64,000 bases of DNA, taken from Candidatus Nitrososphaera evergladensis SR1. GTDB taxonomy: Archaea; Thermoproteota; Nitrososphaeria; Nitrososphaerales; Nitrososphaeraceae. Position numbers and translations under genes: made by a program. Below, in pieces: positions 25,260 to 33,019 of this stretch. Positions within the stretch are counted from its first letter, which is position 1. Each line of letters starts with the position of its first letter. A model generated the notes under the pieces. The model searched no databases, was not told the origin of the DNA, and worked only from the letters and a program-made list of their open reading frames with translations. The stretch spans positions 1,054,001 through 1,118,000 of the forward strand of contig NZ_CP007174.1 of assembly GCF_000730285.1 (NCBI RefSeq). The letters are read 5' to 3'.

Positions 25260-25787
25260 ATGCATACCGATGATTCATCCGGACACTCTCATTCACATGA
25301 TCACGATCACTCTCATCCTCATGACCACCCCCACGATCACGGGCACTCGCACGAGCAAGCCCAGATGCTTGAACAGCAGCTGAACGAAATGGTCCAGCAG
25401 GGCAGGGTGCTAGAGGCGTACATGAACGACGTCATGAACCGCCAGGCGGCTGTCGGCAGGATGCTTGAAGAGGCGCGCATCGCGTCGGCCACCATACAGG
25501 GCATCAGCGCAGAGACAGAAAGCGAGACGTTGATGCCAGTAGGCATCGGCGTGTACGTCAAGACAAGCGTGCCGGCGGCAAAGAAACTCTTGGTGAGCCT
25601 TGGATCGGGCGTCACTATTGAAAAGAGCAGGGACGACGCGCTCAACTACGTGGAGGCGCGAATCAAGGAGTACGAGGTTGCCATGAGGCAGCTGGAAGCC
25701 CAGCGCCAGCAGATCGCCATGCAGATGGAGCAGGTCCAGCAGCAGGTGAACATGATGCTCAAGGCCGCCCAGTCGCGCCAAGGCTAA
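25260..25787 (+). CDS. pfdA: prefoldin alpha subunit with histidine-rich N-terminal extension
   Basis: 175 aa. Two long coiled-coil helices (residues about 32-80 and 130-175) flank the beta-hairpin core (TLMPVGIGVYVKTSVPAAKK), the archaeal prefoldin alpha (GimC) plan; it captures unfolded protein for the thermosome. Residues 2-31 contain 13 histidines alternating with D, S and P, an extension not expected in the family. TTTAAAA at about 25222 allows GTG 25245, TTG 25251 or ATG 25260 as start; all keep the His tract. It is followed by ftsY after 20 bases. Confidence 0.88.
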   Translation: MHTDDSSGHSHSHDHDHSHPHDHPHDHGHSHEQAQMLEQQLNEMVQQGRVLEAYMNDVMNRQAAVGRMLEEARIASATIQGISAETESETLMPVGIGVYVKTSVPAAKKLLVSLGSGVTIEKSRDDALNYVEARIKEYEVAMRQLEAQRQQIAMQMEQVQQQVNMMLKAAQSRQG

Positions 25788-25807
25788 TAATATAACGTGC
25801 GATAGAG

Positions 25808-27343
25808 ATGTTTGACAAGCTCAAGAAGGCTTTATCAGGCGCCGCAAAGAGCATCGGCCAGAAGGAGATAAACGAAAAGATACTTGACGAAACGCTCCTT
25901 GACCTGCAAATAGAGCTTCTTGAAAGCGACGTCGCGCAGGAGGTGGTCGACGACCTTTCTGCCAGACTGAAAAAAGACCTGCTTGGGCTAAAGCTGGAAA
26001 AAGGACAAGATGCAAGCCAGGTAATCGAGTCAAAACTGCAGGAAATAGTTGCCGGGATATTTGCCCGCGCAGGCAGGCTTGACATAGTCGAAAAAATCAG
26101 GGCAAAAAAGGAGGCAAAGCAGGGCCCGTTTGTCATCGTGTTTCTTGGCATAAACGGCACCGGCAAGACAACGACGGTCGCCAAGGTGGGAAACCTCCTC
26201 CGCAAGAGCGGCATTTCCGTAGTGGTCGCGGCAGGCGACACGCACAGGGCCGGCGCCATTGAGCAACTGACGCAGCACGCAGAGCGCCTGTCCCTGAAAG
26301 TGATTGCGCAGAGGTACGGCGCTGACCCGTCTGCAGTGGGCCGCGACGCCGTTGATTACGCAAAAAAGCACTACATCGACGCCGTCCTGATAGACACTGC
26401 CGGCAGGATGCAGACGTCGAAGAACCTCATGGACGAGATGTCCAAGATCGTCCGGGTGGTCAAGCCGGACATCAAGCTGTTTGTGGGCGACTCGCTTGCA
26501 GGAAACGACACGATAAACCAGGCCCGCGAGTTCTTCCAGTACGCCAACTTTGACGGCGCCATCCTAACAAAGATAGACGCCGACGCCAAGGGGGGCGCGG
26601 CGATTTCAATAGCGCACCTTACCTCAAAGCCGATTGCATACGTAGGGGTTGGGCAGGGCTATGACGACATGATACCTTTTGACCCTGACAAGTTCATCAC
26701 GTCGCTATTTGGAAGCGCCGCTGTAAGCGTGCAGGATCTGATGTCTGCTGCGCCGCTTCCGCCTTCGCCGCCAGCCACCGAGCCAGAGACGCGGCAAGAA
26801 GAGGTGGAACCCCGGCCCGCGACTGCGGCGGTAGCAAGTGGATCGCCGATTTTTGCCCCACGTGCAGTAGAAGAAGAGCCTATTACAAAGGATGACCATG
26901 ACCGCGACCTTCCACCCTCTCCTTCTCCCGTACAGGCAAGCTCTCCTCCTTCTCCACCACCGTCGCCGCCATCTCCTCCTCAGTCCTATGTACCAGAACC
27001 GGCAAGGGAAGAAAAGAAGAGCCGCTTTGGCGGGCTGTTTGGCCGCAAAAAGAGTAGTGATGATGGCGGCAATGAGGAAAAGCGCAGGCGCGAGGAGGAA
27101 GAGGACAACCGGCGCAGGGTCGAAGATCTGAATCGGCGCAAAGAAGAAGACGAAGAGCGCCAGCGCAGAAAAGAGGAAGAGCAGCGCAGAAAGGACGAGG
27201 AGCAGCAGAGAAAACGCGAAGAGGAAGAGCGCAAGCGCAAAGAGAAGGAGGAGAAGAAGAAAAAGCGCAAAGATGATAAGGACAGCAGTAAAGACGAGGT
27301 TGTATACCTTACAGATGAAGACATTGAAGACCTCCTCAAATAA
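25808..27343 (+). CDS. ftsY: signal recognition particle receptor FtsY with long C-terminal tail
   Basis: 511 aa. N domain residues 1-95; G domain about 100-300 with P-loop GINGTGKTTT, DTHRAGAIEQL, DTAGRMQTS and TKIDADAKGGAAIS. It docks SRP-ribosome complexes at the membrane. After residue 300 comes an unusual 210-residue tail: Pro/Ser-rich spacer (about 310-395), a basic-amphipathic KKSRFGGLFGRKK (about 403-415), then an almost pure Glu/Arg/Lys helix (about 425-495). Bacterial FtsY carries an acidic A domain at the N terminus instead. The last 29 bases overlap argF. Confidence 0.93.
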   Translation: MFDKLKKALSGAAKSIGQKEINEKILDETLLDLQIELLESDVAQEVVDDLSARLKKDLLGLKLEKGQDASQVIESKLQEIVAGIFARAGRLDIVEKIRAKKEAKQGPFVIVFLGINGTGKTTTVAKVGNLLRKSGISVVVAAGDTHRAGAIEQLTQHAERLSLKVIAQRYGADPSAVGRDAVDYAKKHYIDAVLIDTAGRMQTSKNLMDEMSKIVRVVKPDIKLFVGDSLAGNDTINQAREFFQYANFDGAILTKIDADAKGGAAISIAHLTSKPIAYVGVGQGYDDMIPFDPDKFITSLFGSAAVSVQDLMSAAPLPPSPPATEPETRQEEVEPRPATAAVASGSPIFAPRAVEEEPITKDDHDRDLPPSPSPVQASSPPSPPPSPPSPPQSYVPEPAREEKKSRFGGLFGRKKSSDDGGNEEKRRREEEEDNRRRVEDLNRRKEEDEERQRRKEEEQRRKDEEQQRKREEEERKRKEKEEKKKKRKDDKDSSKDEVVYLTDEDIEDLLK

Positions 27344-28280
27344 TAATAACAACAAGCGTGACCTGCTGGGAATGCAAGACTTGACGGCTGCAGACATACA
27401 CGCCATTTTGAAATTGGCTGCAAAACTAAAGAAAGAGCAAAAGACGGGCAAAGCCCGCCCGCTCTTGCGCGGAAAAACCCTTGGCATGATATTTCAGAAA
27501 CCGTCGACGCGCACCCGCGTCAGCTTTGAGGTGGGCATGAACCAGCTTGGAGGAAGCGCGATATACCTTGGCTCAACGGACATCCAGCTTGCCCGGGGCG
27601 AAACAATAGAGGACACCGCAAAGACGCTCTCTCGCTATGTCGACTGCCTGATGGCTCGCGTGTACGACCACGCGGACGTGCAGAAACTTGCCGCCTCTGC
27701 GTCGATACCCGTCATAAACGGGCTTTCAGACGCATTCCATCCGTGCCAGATACTTGCCGACCTTTTGACGATTCAAGAGCACAAGAAAAAACTGGAAGGG
27801 CTGCGCATGGCGTGGCTTGGCGACGGCGACAATGTCTGCAACGACCTTTTGCTGGGCGCGGCCAAGACCGGCATCAGCATGGCGGCCGCGTGCCCGGCAG
27901 GCTATGAGCCGCTTGAAGATGTCATAAAGATAGCAAAAGCTGAGGGCCGGAAAACCGGCGCCGAGATAACAATCACGGCGGACCCTGCCACGGCCGCAAA
28001 AGACGCCGACATCATAGTCACAGACACGTTCATCTCGATAGGCAAGGAAGGCGAGCGGGCGACCCGCGAAGCCGTGTTCCTCCCAGAGTACCAGGTAAAC
28101 GCCGGGATAATGCGGCTTGCAAAGAAAGACGCGATTTTCATGCACTGCCTGCCTGCCAAGCGCGGCCAGGAAGTGTCGGCTGACGTAATCGACGGCCCGC
28201 AGTCTGTCGTGTGGGACGAGGCGGAAAACCGCCTGCACGCGCAAAAGGCCGTCCTGTGTATGCTCATGAAGGCTGCCTAG
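27315..28280 (+). CDS. argF: ornithine carbamoyltransferase
   Basis: 321 aa. Makes citrulline from ornithine and carbamoyl phosphate in arginine synthesis. Carbamoyl-phosphate motif PSTRTRVSFE (about 58), HPCQILADLL (about 141), ornithine-binding DTFISIGKEGE (SMG-loop region) and HCLPAKRGQE (about 279). The ATG at 27315 overlaps ftsY in another frame; it adds MKTLKTSS plus five Asn before the conserved KRDLLGMQDL, so the conserved N terminus requires a start at or before this point. Confidence 0.93.
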   Translation: MKTLKTSSNNNNNKRDLLGMQDLTAADIHAILKLAAKLKKEQKTGKARPLLRGKTLGMIFQKPSTRTRVSFEVGMNQLGGSAIYLGSTDIQLARGETIEDTAKTLSRYVDCLMARVYDHADVQKLAASASIPVINGLSDAFHPCQILADLLTIQEHKKKLEGLRMAWLGDGDNVCNDLLLGAAKTGISMAAACPAGYEPLEDVIKIAKAEGRKTGAEITITADPATAAKDADIIVTDTFISIGKEGERATREAVFLPEYQVNAGIMRLAKKDAIFMHCLPAKRGQEVSADVIDGPQSVVWDEAENRLHAQKAVLCMLMKAA

Positions 28281-28944
28281 CAGACTTTTTGTTCTTGCGC
28301 CTTGCGTACCATATGACGACTGTTGCCGCCAGGCCTGCAAGTACTACCGTCCCTATCACGGTAAACGCCGACGACAGCTCCTCTGCCACTGCGCTCCATG
28401 CAGCGCCCACGTAAAACCCGACAAGGGTCAGGGCAGTGGACCACACAAGCGAGCCGGCAAACGTAAAGACCGTGTACCTTGCAAGCTTCATCCCCCCGAT
28501 TCCGGCAGGTATGGATATGAGCTCCCTTATTCCAGGCACCATCCTTGCGGCAAACACTGCCAGGGAGCCGTATTTTGCAAACCAGCCTTCCGCCTTTTTC
28601 AGGTCATCCTCTCCCATGCGGATGTACCTGCCGTAGCGGAGGATGGCGGCGCGGCCTATCTTCATGGCGGCAAGGTAGATTATGATTGCGCCTGCAGTCG
28701 AGCCAAGGGCACCAACTGCGGCCATTCCAAGCGCGTTTTGAAGGCCGAGGCCGTTGCTTTGCGCGGTAAAGCCGACCAGCGGGAAGACTATTTCGCTTGG
28801 TATAGGCGGAAAGATCATCTCCAGAAATGCGGCGGCAAACACGGCAGGATAGCCGTACTGGACTATCAGGACGGATATGCCATCGGCGATCTGGGCAAGC
28901 AGTCCCGCGCTTGCAAGAACTATTATGGCAAGAATCGCTCGCAT
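28264..28944 (-). CDS. DedA-family membrane protein
   Basis: 226 aa, DedA/SNARE-associated (VTT domain) protein with five to six membrane helices. Signature EMIFPPIPSEIVFPLVG (about residue 42), FAKYGSLAVFAARMVPGIRE (about 125, with the conserved R-P-R/G pair) and IPAGIGGMKLARYTVFTF. Members move phospholipid or polyprenyl-phosphate carriers across membranes. Its end overlaps the argF 3' end by 17 bases; it is divergent from the DUF763 gene. Confidence 0.9.
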   Translation of the reverse strand: MRAILAIIVLASAGLLAQIADGISVLIVQYGYPAVFAAAFLEMIFPPIPSEIVFPLVGFTAQSNGLGLQNALGMAAVGALGSTAGAIIIYLAAMKIGRAAILRYGRYIRMGEDDLKKAEGWFAKYGSLAVFAARMVPGIRELISIPAGIGGMKLARYTVFTFAGSLVWSTALTLVGFYVGAAWSAVAEELSSAFTVIGTVVLAGLAATVVIWYARRKNKKSARQPS

Positions 28945-28956
28945 GGCGATAGCTAG

Positions 28957-28966
28957 CCTATAAAAA
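28957..28966 (+). promoter_or_regulatory. TATA box between DedA and DUF763 genes
   Basis: CTATAAAAAGATATAA precedes the ATG at 28981 by about 20 bases, suggesting a leaderless DUF763 transcript; the same AT-rich 36-base gap must hold the DedA promoter. Confidence 0.45.
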
Positions 28967-28980
28967 GATATAACACATAT

Positions 28981-30153
28981 ATGTTATCTCTTCAAAGGCC
29001 CAAGTTGCGCCGGACCCAGTTCATCAACCTGCCCCTGCACACCGGTCATCCGCCGGCCTACCTGATGCGCCGGATGGCAAGGCTGTCGCACGCGATGGCA
29101 AAGGTGATGGTCGACTCGTACGGCCAGCAGGAGTTTTTGCGCCGGCTCTCCGACCCGCTGTGGTTCCAGGCGTTTGGCTGCGTCCTTGGCTTTGACTGGC
29201 ATTCTTCCGGCGTCACGACGGTCGTGACAGGCGTGCTAAAGCAGTCGCTTTCGCCCGACGTGCACGGCATCGCAATAGCAGGCGGCAAGGGCAAAAAGTC
29301 AACCTCTGCCATGTCTGACATACCAAGGCTCGCCGGGGATTTTGGCCTGTCGTCTGCAAAAACCGATTCACTTTTGTATGCAAGCAAAATGTCTGCCAAG
29401 GTCGACAGCGCAGCAGTGCAGGACGGCTATTCTCTGTACCACCATGCAATACTGTTTGACGAGCGGGGCGACTGGGCAGTGGTGCAGCAGGGCATGAACG
29501 CAGAGAACCGCATGGCCCGGCGATACCACTGGGTTTCTGACAGCCTGAAACAGGGAGGGTACGTGCTGGCGCCGCACGCCGGCATAATCTGCGAGCAAAA
29601 AACCGCAAGGACGCTTGACATGACTGCAAGCGGCTCGCAGGAAAGCCAAAAGGTCTCACTCGACCTTGCGCGGGGCAACCCTGACAACCTGAAATCTTCG
29701 ATATACAAGCTGACGGCTGAAAACACGCTTGACAAGTGGCTCATAGAAGGCGAGCCGGCAACAACAAAAAAGAGCACGATGATGACCGGCTACGAGATGC
29801 CCCGCCGGCTTGACTGGGACCTTTTCAGGCAGATATACGACGTCCAGCCGAAAAACTATGAAGAGCTCCTGTCGATGCAGGGAGTAGGCGCAGCCACGGT
29901 GAGGGCCCTTGCGCTTGTATCTGAACTCATCTATGGCACGCCTGCATCGTGGCAGGACCCTGTCAAGTACAGCTTTGCCCACGGAGGCAAGGACGGCGTG
30001 CCCCATCCCGTTGCGCGTAAAGTCTATGACCAGTCGATAAAGTACCTTGAAGGCGCGATTGACGGGGCGGAGCTGGAGCGAGAAGAGCGCACCACCGCGC
30101 TGAAAAAGCTGGCGAAATTTTCAGAGGCCATGTTTCCTTCTTCTTCCTCCTAA
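28981..30153 (+). CDS. DUF763 family protein
   Basis: 390 aa. It has the family's opening (INLPLHTGHPPAYLMRRM), the FDWHSSGVTTVVTGVLK block and a C-terminal helix-hairpin-helix-like MQGVGAATVRALALVSELIY (about 300). The HhH points to DNA contact, and DUF763 is mostly archaeal with suggested repair links; the reaction is not known. A Ser/Thr/Lys segment at 260-270 separates the two parts. Confidence 0.85.
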   Translation: MLSLQRPKLRRTQFINLPLHTGHPPAYLMRRMARLSHAMAKVMVDSYGQQEFLRRLSDPLWFQAFGCVLGFDWHSSGVTTVVTGVLKQSLSPDVHGIAIAGGKGKKSTSAMSDIPRLAGDFGLSSAKTDSLLYASKMSAKVDSAAVQDGYSLYHHAILFDERGDWAVVQQGMNAENRMARRYHWVSDSLKQGGYVLAPHAGIICEQKTARTLDMTASGSQESQKVSLDLARGNPDNLKSSIYKLTAENTLDKWLIEGEPATTKKSTMMTGYEMPRRLDWDLFRQIYDVQPKNYEELLSMQGVGAATVRALALVSELIYGTPASWQDPVKYSFAHGGKDGVPHPVARKVYDQSIKYLEGAIDGAELEREERTTALKKLAKFSEAMFPSSSS

Positions 30154-30239
30154 CAAGAATCTGGAAAAGAGCAGAGCAGCAGTGGTAGTAGTAGTTAAGT
30201 TAAAAATAGCGCCTGTACGAAAAAAACCTGCATACACAT

Positions 30240-30548
30240 ATGGCTAAAGTCGTAGTCGGCAAGGCGTCAGAGATAGGTCCGGGCCAGATGGCTCACGTGA
30301 CGGCTGGCGGAAAGGAAGTGCTTGTGGCAAACATTGGAGGCGTGTTCTATGCGGCAGGAAACACGTGCAACCACGCAGGTGCTGAGCTTCACGAAGGAAC
30401 GCTCAATGGAAAAGAGCTGACCTGCCCGTGGCATGGCGCCAAGTGGGACGTCACCACTGGAGAGATGACGTGGTTTCCGCAAAAGCTCAAGCCCATTGGC
30501 TCGTACAAGGTGTCGGTGGAAAACGGCACCGTCTATGTCGAGGTCTAG
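30240..30548 (+). CDS. Rieske-type [2Fe-2S] ferredoxin
   Basis: 102 aa. Cluster ligands Cys43/His45 (CNHAG) and Cys62/His65 (CPWHGAKWD) in a soluble Rieske fold without membrane anchor, like the small ferredoxins that feed oxygenases or act in nitrite reductase small subunits. Its own TTAAAAATAG promoter lies at about 30200. Electron partner not visible; no oxygenase is adjacent. Confidence 0.93.
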   Translation: MAKVVVGKASEIGPGQMAHVTAGGKEVLVANIGGVFYAAGNTCNHAGAELHEGTLNGKELTCPWHGAKWDVTTGEMTWFPQKLKPIGSYKVSVENGTVYVEV

Positions 30549-30550
30549 GC

Positions 30551-30856
30551 CTAGGCAAGCCTCTTTTTTACTGCCCTAACCTTGCTTTCAAGGCTCTGGT
30601 CCTTGTCAAGCCTCTCGTCTATCCTTACCGAGGAGATTATCCTTGCCACGCCGGCCTTTTTGACCGCCCCGTGCGCCGCCTTTATCGCGGCAAGCACTGC
30701 GGAAATGTCCTCTGCTTCCATCTGGGTTCCAAGCGCCGTGAGCGTCACCCTGATCCCCTGGGTCTTTTTTATTGCGTCAAACGCAACTGCGACCTCTCTG
30801 CTCATGCTGGTGCTGCCGGTCACCGGTATCACGCTTATCTCTGCGTGCACTGTCAT
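30551..30856 (-). CDS. MTH1187/YkoF-type thiamine-binding protein
   Basis: 101 aa: MTVHAEISVIPVTGSTSMSR then VTLTALGTQMEAEDISAVLA and VARIISSVRIDERLDK match the MTH1187 family of single ferredoxin-like domains that bind thiamine-like ligands as tetramers. Cytosolic, possibly handling thiamine or HMP precursors. Stop lies three bases from the convergent Rieske stop. Confidence 0.88.
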   Translation of the reverse strand: MTVHAEISVIPVTGSTSMSREVAVAFDAIKKTQGIRVTLTALGTQMEAEDISAVLAAIKAAHGAVKKAGVARIISSVRIDERLDKDQSLESKVRAVKKRLA

Positions 30857-30927
30857 ATATGCCAGAGAAAACGGCCGGCCGGGCTAAAACACTTACTTTT
30901 TCTTTTAGAAGCTGATCCCCCATACAT

Positions 30928-31002
30928 ATGTGTGGCTACTGCTGCAAAGTCAGCGAGTGGCGCGCTATCTTGAACCGTGTTGAGAGAGATGCCTGCCAGT
31001 GA
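30928..31002 (+). CDS. possible 24 aa cysteine-containing micro-protein
   Basis: MCGYCCKVSEWRAILNRVER, then DACQ: a complete ATG-to-TGA frame with CxxCC and a last Cys. CTTTTAGAA at about 30902 lies 26 bases upstream, the right spacing for a leaderless promoter. It could equally be chance; the remainder of 30857-31071 holds only the divergent promoters of its neighbours. Confidence 0.25.
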   Translation: MCGYCCKVSEWRAILNRVERDACQ

Positions 31003-31071
31003 TAATGATGATAACGATAACTAGGACGACAGTTTTTCCGTGGCTTTTTATTATCCGGCCTACAAATCCTC

Positions 31072-31914
31072 TTGCAGTTGAACATCGCCGAGTTCATGTC
31101 CACGCTTCCGGAGAACGTGGTAAGAGGGGAGTCCGTAGAACTGCCAGAGCACGCGCTCTTGCAGATGTTCAAGCTTGCAGGCGTGAAAAAAAACGATACT
31201 TTTTTCCACCTTGGCTGCGGCCAAGGCGAGGCAGTCGCGCTTGCCGTCAAGAAGTTTGGCGTCAAAAAAGCAGTAGGGGTGGAAATTGATGAAGATGCAG
31301 CAGCCAAGGCGCGGCGCAAAATATCCCACCTGAGAAAAAATAACAACGCCGAGATAGTGACAGGCGACATCCGCGATGCGGACATCTCTGGCGCCTCCGT
31401 GGTCCTGTTCTGGTTTAGCGATCCCGCTATAGTGGACGCGATGGTCAAAAAGTTCAGAAAAGAGCTGAAAGACGGCGCCCGCGTAATCACGATATGGTCG
31501 CCGCCGGGAATGATGCTTCCGCAAAAGGTGGACTTTCCGTTCTTTGTGTGCGAAAAGCCGTTCAAGTACGCGACCTCTGTCCGGCAGCAGATAAAGGCAG
31601 TCTATGGCAACAAGTGCATAGACTTTACCGCCGCCTGGCTGCTTGCAGAGCGCTACATCGACGCGCTTGGCGTCGTGCCGGGCCAGTACCGGCGCTTTGT
31701 GAACATGCTGCAGAGCATGGTGATATGGATAAACGCGTGGAACATGGGAGTCACGTGCGAAGATGGCGTGCCTCCGCCCGTCAATGCGTACCTGGGCATC
31801 CTGCGAGAGTTTTTTGGAATCGACATGAAAGACCTGTTCACGCGGGATCCAAAAGATGAAAGCATGACTATGATGAAGATGCCCTCGGATGATGACAAGA
31901 TGGGCTGCTGCTGA
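31072..31914 (+). CDS. SAM-dependent methyltransferase-like protein
   Basis: 280 aa class I methyltransferase fold. Motif I FFHLGCGQGEAVALAVKKFG (about 44), acidic motif II VGVEIDEDAAAKAR, motif III GDIRDADISGASVVLFWFSD, resembling the DOT1/PRMT-like arrangement. The C-terminal third (VNMLQSMVIWINAWNMGVTC) is an unrecognised addition ending in MGCC. Substrate unknown; it begins a same-strand series with the three small genes after it. Confidence 0.75.
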   Translation: MQLNIAEFMSTLPENVVRGESVELPEHALLQMFKLAGVKKNDTFFHLGCGQGEAVALAVKKFGVKKAVGVEIDEDAAAKARRKISHLRKNNNAEIVTGDIRDADISGASVVLFWFSDPAIVDAMVKKFRKELKDGARVITIWSPPGMMLPQKVDFPFFVCEKPFKYATSVRQQIKAVYGNKCIDFTAAWLLAERYIDALGVVPGQYRRFVNMLQSMVIWINAWNMGVTCEDGVPPPVNAYLGILREFFGIDMKDLFTRDPKDESMTMMKMPSDDDKMGCC

Positions 31915-31928
31915 CAAAGTTATTACGC

Positions 31929-32318
31929 TTGCTCTCTCAAACAATATCTGTGAAGCCGCGTCCCGAGTTTGACCCTGACAGGATTGCCTTCCATGTGGCG
32001 TGCGTCGATTACGACAGGGCAAGCCTGCTTGTGTCTGACCTGCTTGAAAACATGGCCCGGATGGTCGGGATCGAGCCCCGTCTTGAGACGGGGCCGGCCG
32101 AGCTTGCTCTTGGGTGGACCTTTTACACTCTTTCCGTAAACAAAGAAGTTGCCAGGCGGTTTGCGAGCCTGCCTGAAAGCGACATACTGCAGTCAAAAGG
32201 CGCAACCTTAGACCAAAAATTCGCCACGTGGCTCAACCGCCAGCTTGCGGCAAGGATGCAGGGTATCCAGGTGCGCCTGCTGTCTGACCTGAAATCGTCG
32301 CAGTTTGGATTCTTTTAA
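31929..32318 (+). CDS. hypothetical protein
   Basis: 129 aa from TTG (GTG at 31950 possible). A compact cytosolic protein, IAFHVACVDYDRASLLVSDL start of the globular part, ending FATWLNRQLAARMQGIQVRL. Starts 15 bases after the methyltransferase, so probably the same transcript. Not recognised. Confidence 0.65.
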   Translation: MLSQTISVKPRPEFDPDRIAFHVACVDYDRASLLVSDLLENMARMVGIEPRLETGPAELALGWTFYTLSVNKEVARRFASLPESDILQSKGATLDQKFATWLNRQLAARMQGIQVRLLSDLKSSQFGFF

Positions 32319-32344
32319 TAACAAGCCCTGCCGTACGTGCCCAT

Positions 32345-32611
32345 GTGGACCCGCGGGTGAAAAAGGCTGTTGCGGCCAAGATTGACGAGGCCATATCAAA
32401 CGCCGACGAAGTGTACAGGATACAGTCAAAACTTGGGATTGCAGGTGGAGCCGACTTTGCTTTTGGAATAGCCATCGGCCGCATCTACAACTCGTTTCAC
32501 TACCAGACCCGGCGTATCCTTGGGCGCAACGCGACGGCTGCCGAGTTTTCCGAGTTCCTCTCGCTCCTGTCCAGCCGCACGCCTGAAATCCGCCGCGCGT
32601 TTTCAAAGTAG
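32345..32611 (+). CDS. hypothetical helical protein
   Basis: 88 aa from GTG: VKKAVAAKIDEAISNADEVY then FGIAIGRIYNSFHYQTRRIL, all-helical. It follows the preceding gene by 26 bases. Not recognised; conserved-looking codon use. Confidence 0.6.
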   Translation: MDPRVKKAVAAKIDEAISNADEVYRIQSKLGIAGGADFAFGIAIGRIYNSFHYQTRRILGRNATAAEFSEFLSLLSSRTPEIRRAFSK

Positions 32612-32743
32612 CAAAATATGCAATAGCTGCGCGCCCGCCCGTACAAAATGCCGCCGCAAGCTCTTACTTTGCAGCTTGCAGTAAAATTGAGCGTAGAAAT
32701 CTTCTAAATCTTTTTAAGCTACCAGCTTCCCCTCACACAAAGC

Positions 32744-32902
32744 TTGGCTCTAGACGTGTCGTCATCGGGGGAGGACATGGACATGGTGCTGCTGACGCCA
32801 GACGAGATAAACAGGTTCATCTTGAATCTCAAGATGCGCTACGGTGGCAGTTCGGATCAGCAATATCAAAAGAAAAAGTCAGTCAAGACCATGCATGCGT
32901 AA
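32744..32902 (+). CDS. small hypothetical protein (52 aa)
   Basis: From TTG (or GTG at 32756): SSSGEDMDMVLLTPDEINRF then ILNLKMRYGG and a basic tail QYQKKKSVKTMHA. TTTTTAAG at about 32711 is 30 bases before the TTG. Acidic front, basic end; helix at 20-34. Function unknown. Confidence 0.5.
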   Translation: MALDVSSSGEDMDMVLLTPDEINRFILNLKMRYGGSSDQQYQKKKSVKTMHA

Positions 32903-33019
32903 AAAAGCAGCCAGTACAGTAAATAAAACCGGAAGATAGTGACCTGTTATCGTCATTCTTCGGCGTACATTTGCCTAGCTAGGTTATATGGTCCCGGACA
33001 ACCCAAAGATTATAACCTC

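Noticed and set aside
26705-27487. Long minus-strand frame (260 codons) opposite the ftsY tail
   Set aside because: It is the shadow of the repetitive GAG/AAG/CGC codons of the FtsY tail (Leu/Phe/Ser-rich), with no protein-like features.
31060-32205. Minus-strand frame of 381 codons
   Set aside because: Complement of the methyltransferase and following gene; its composition (His/Arg/Cys-rich) is typical of antisense frames.
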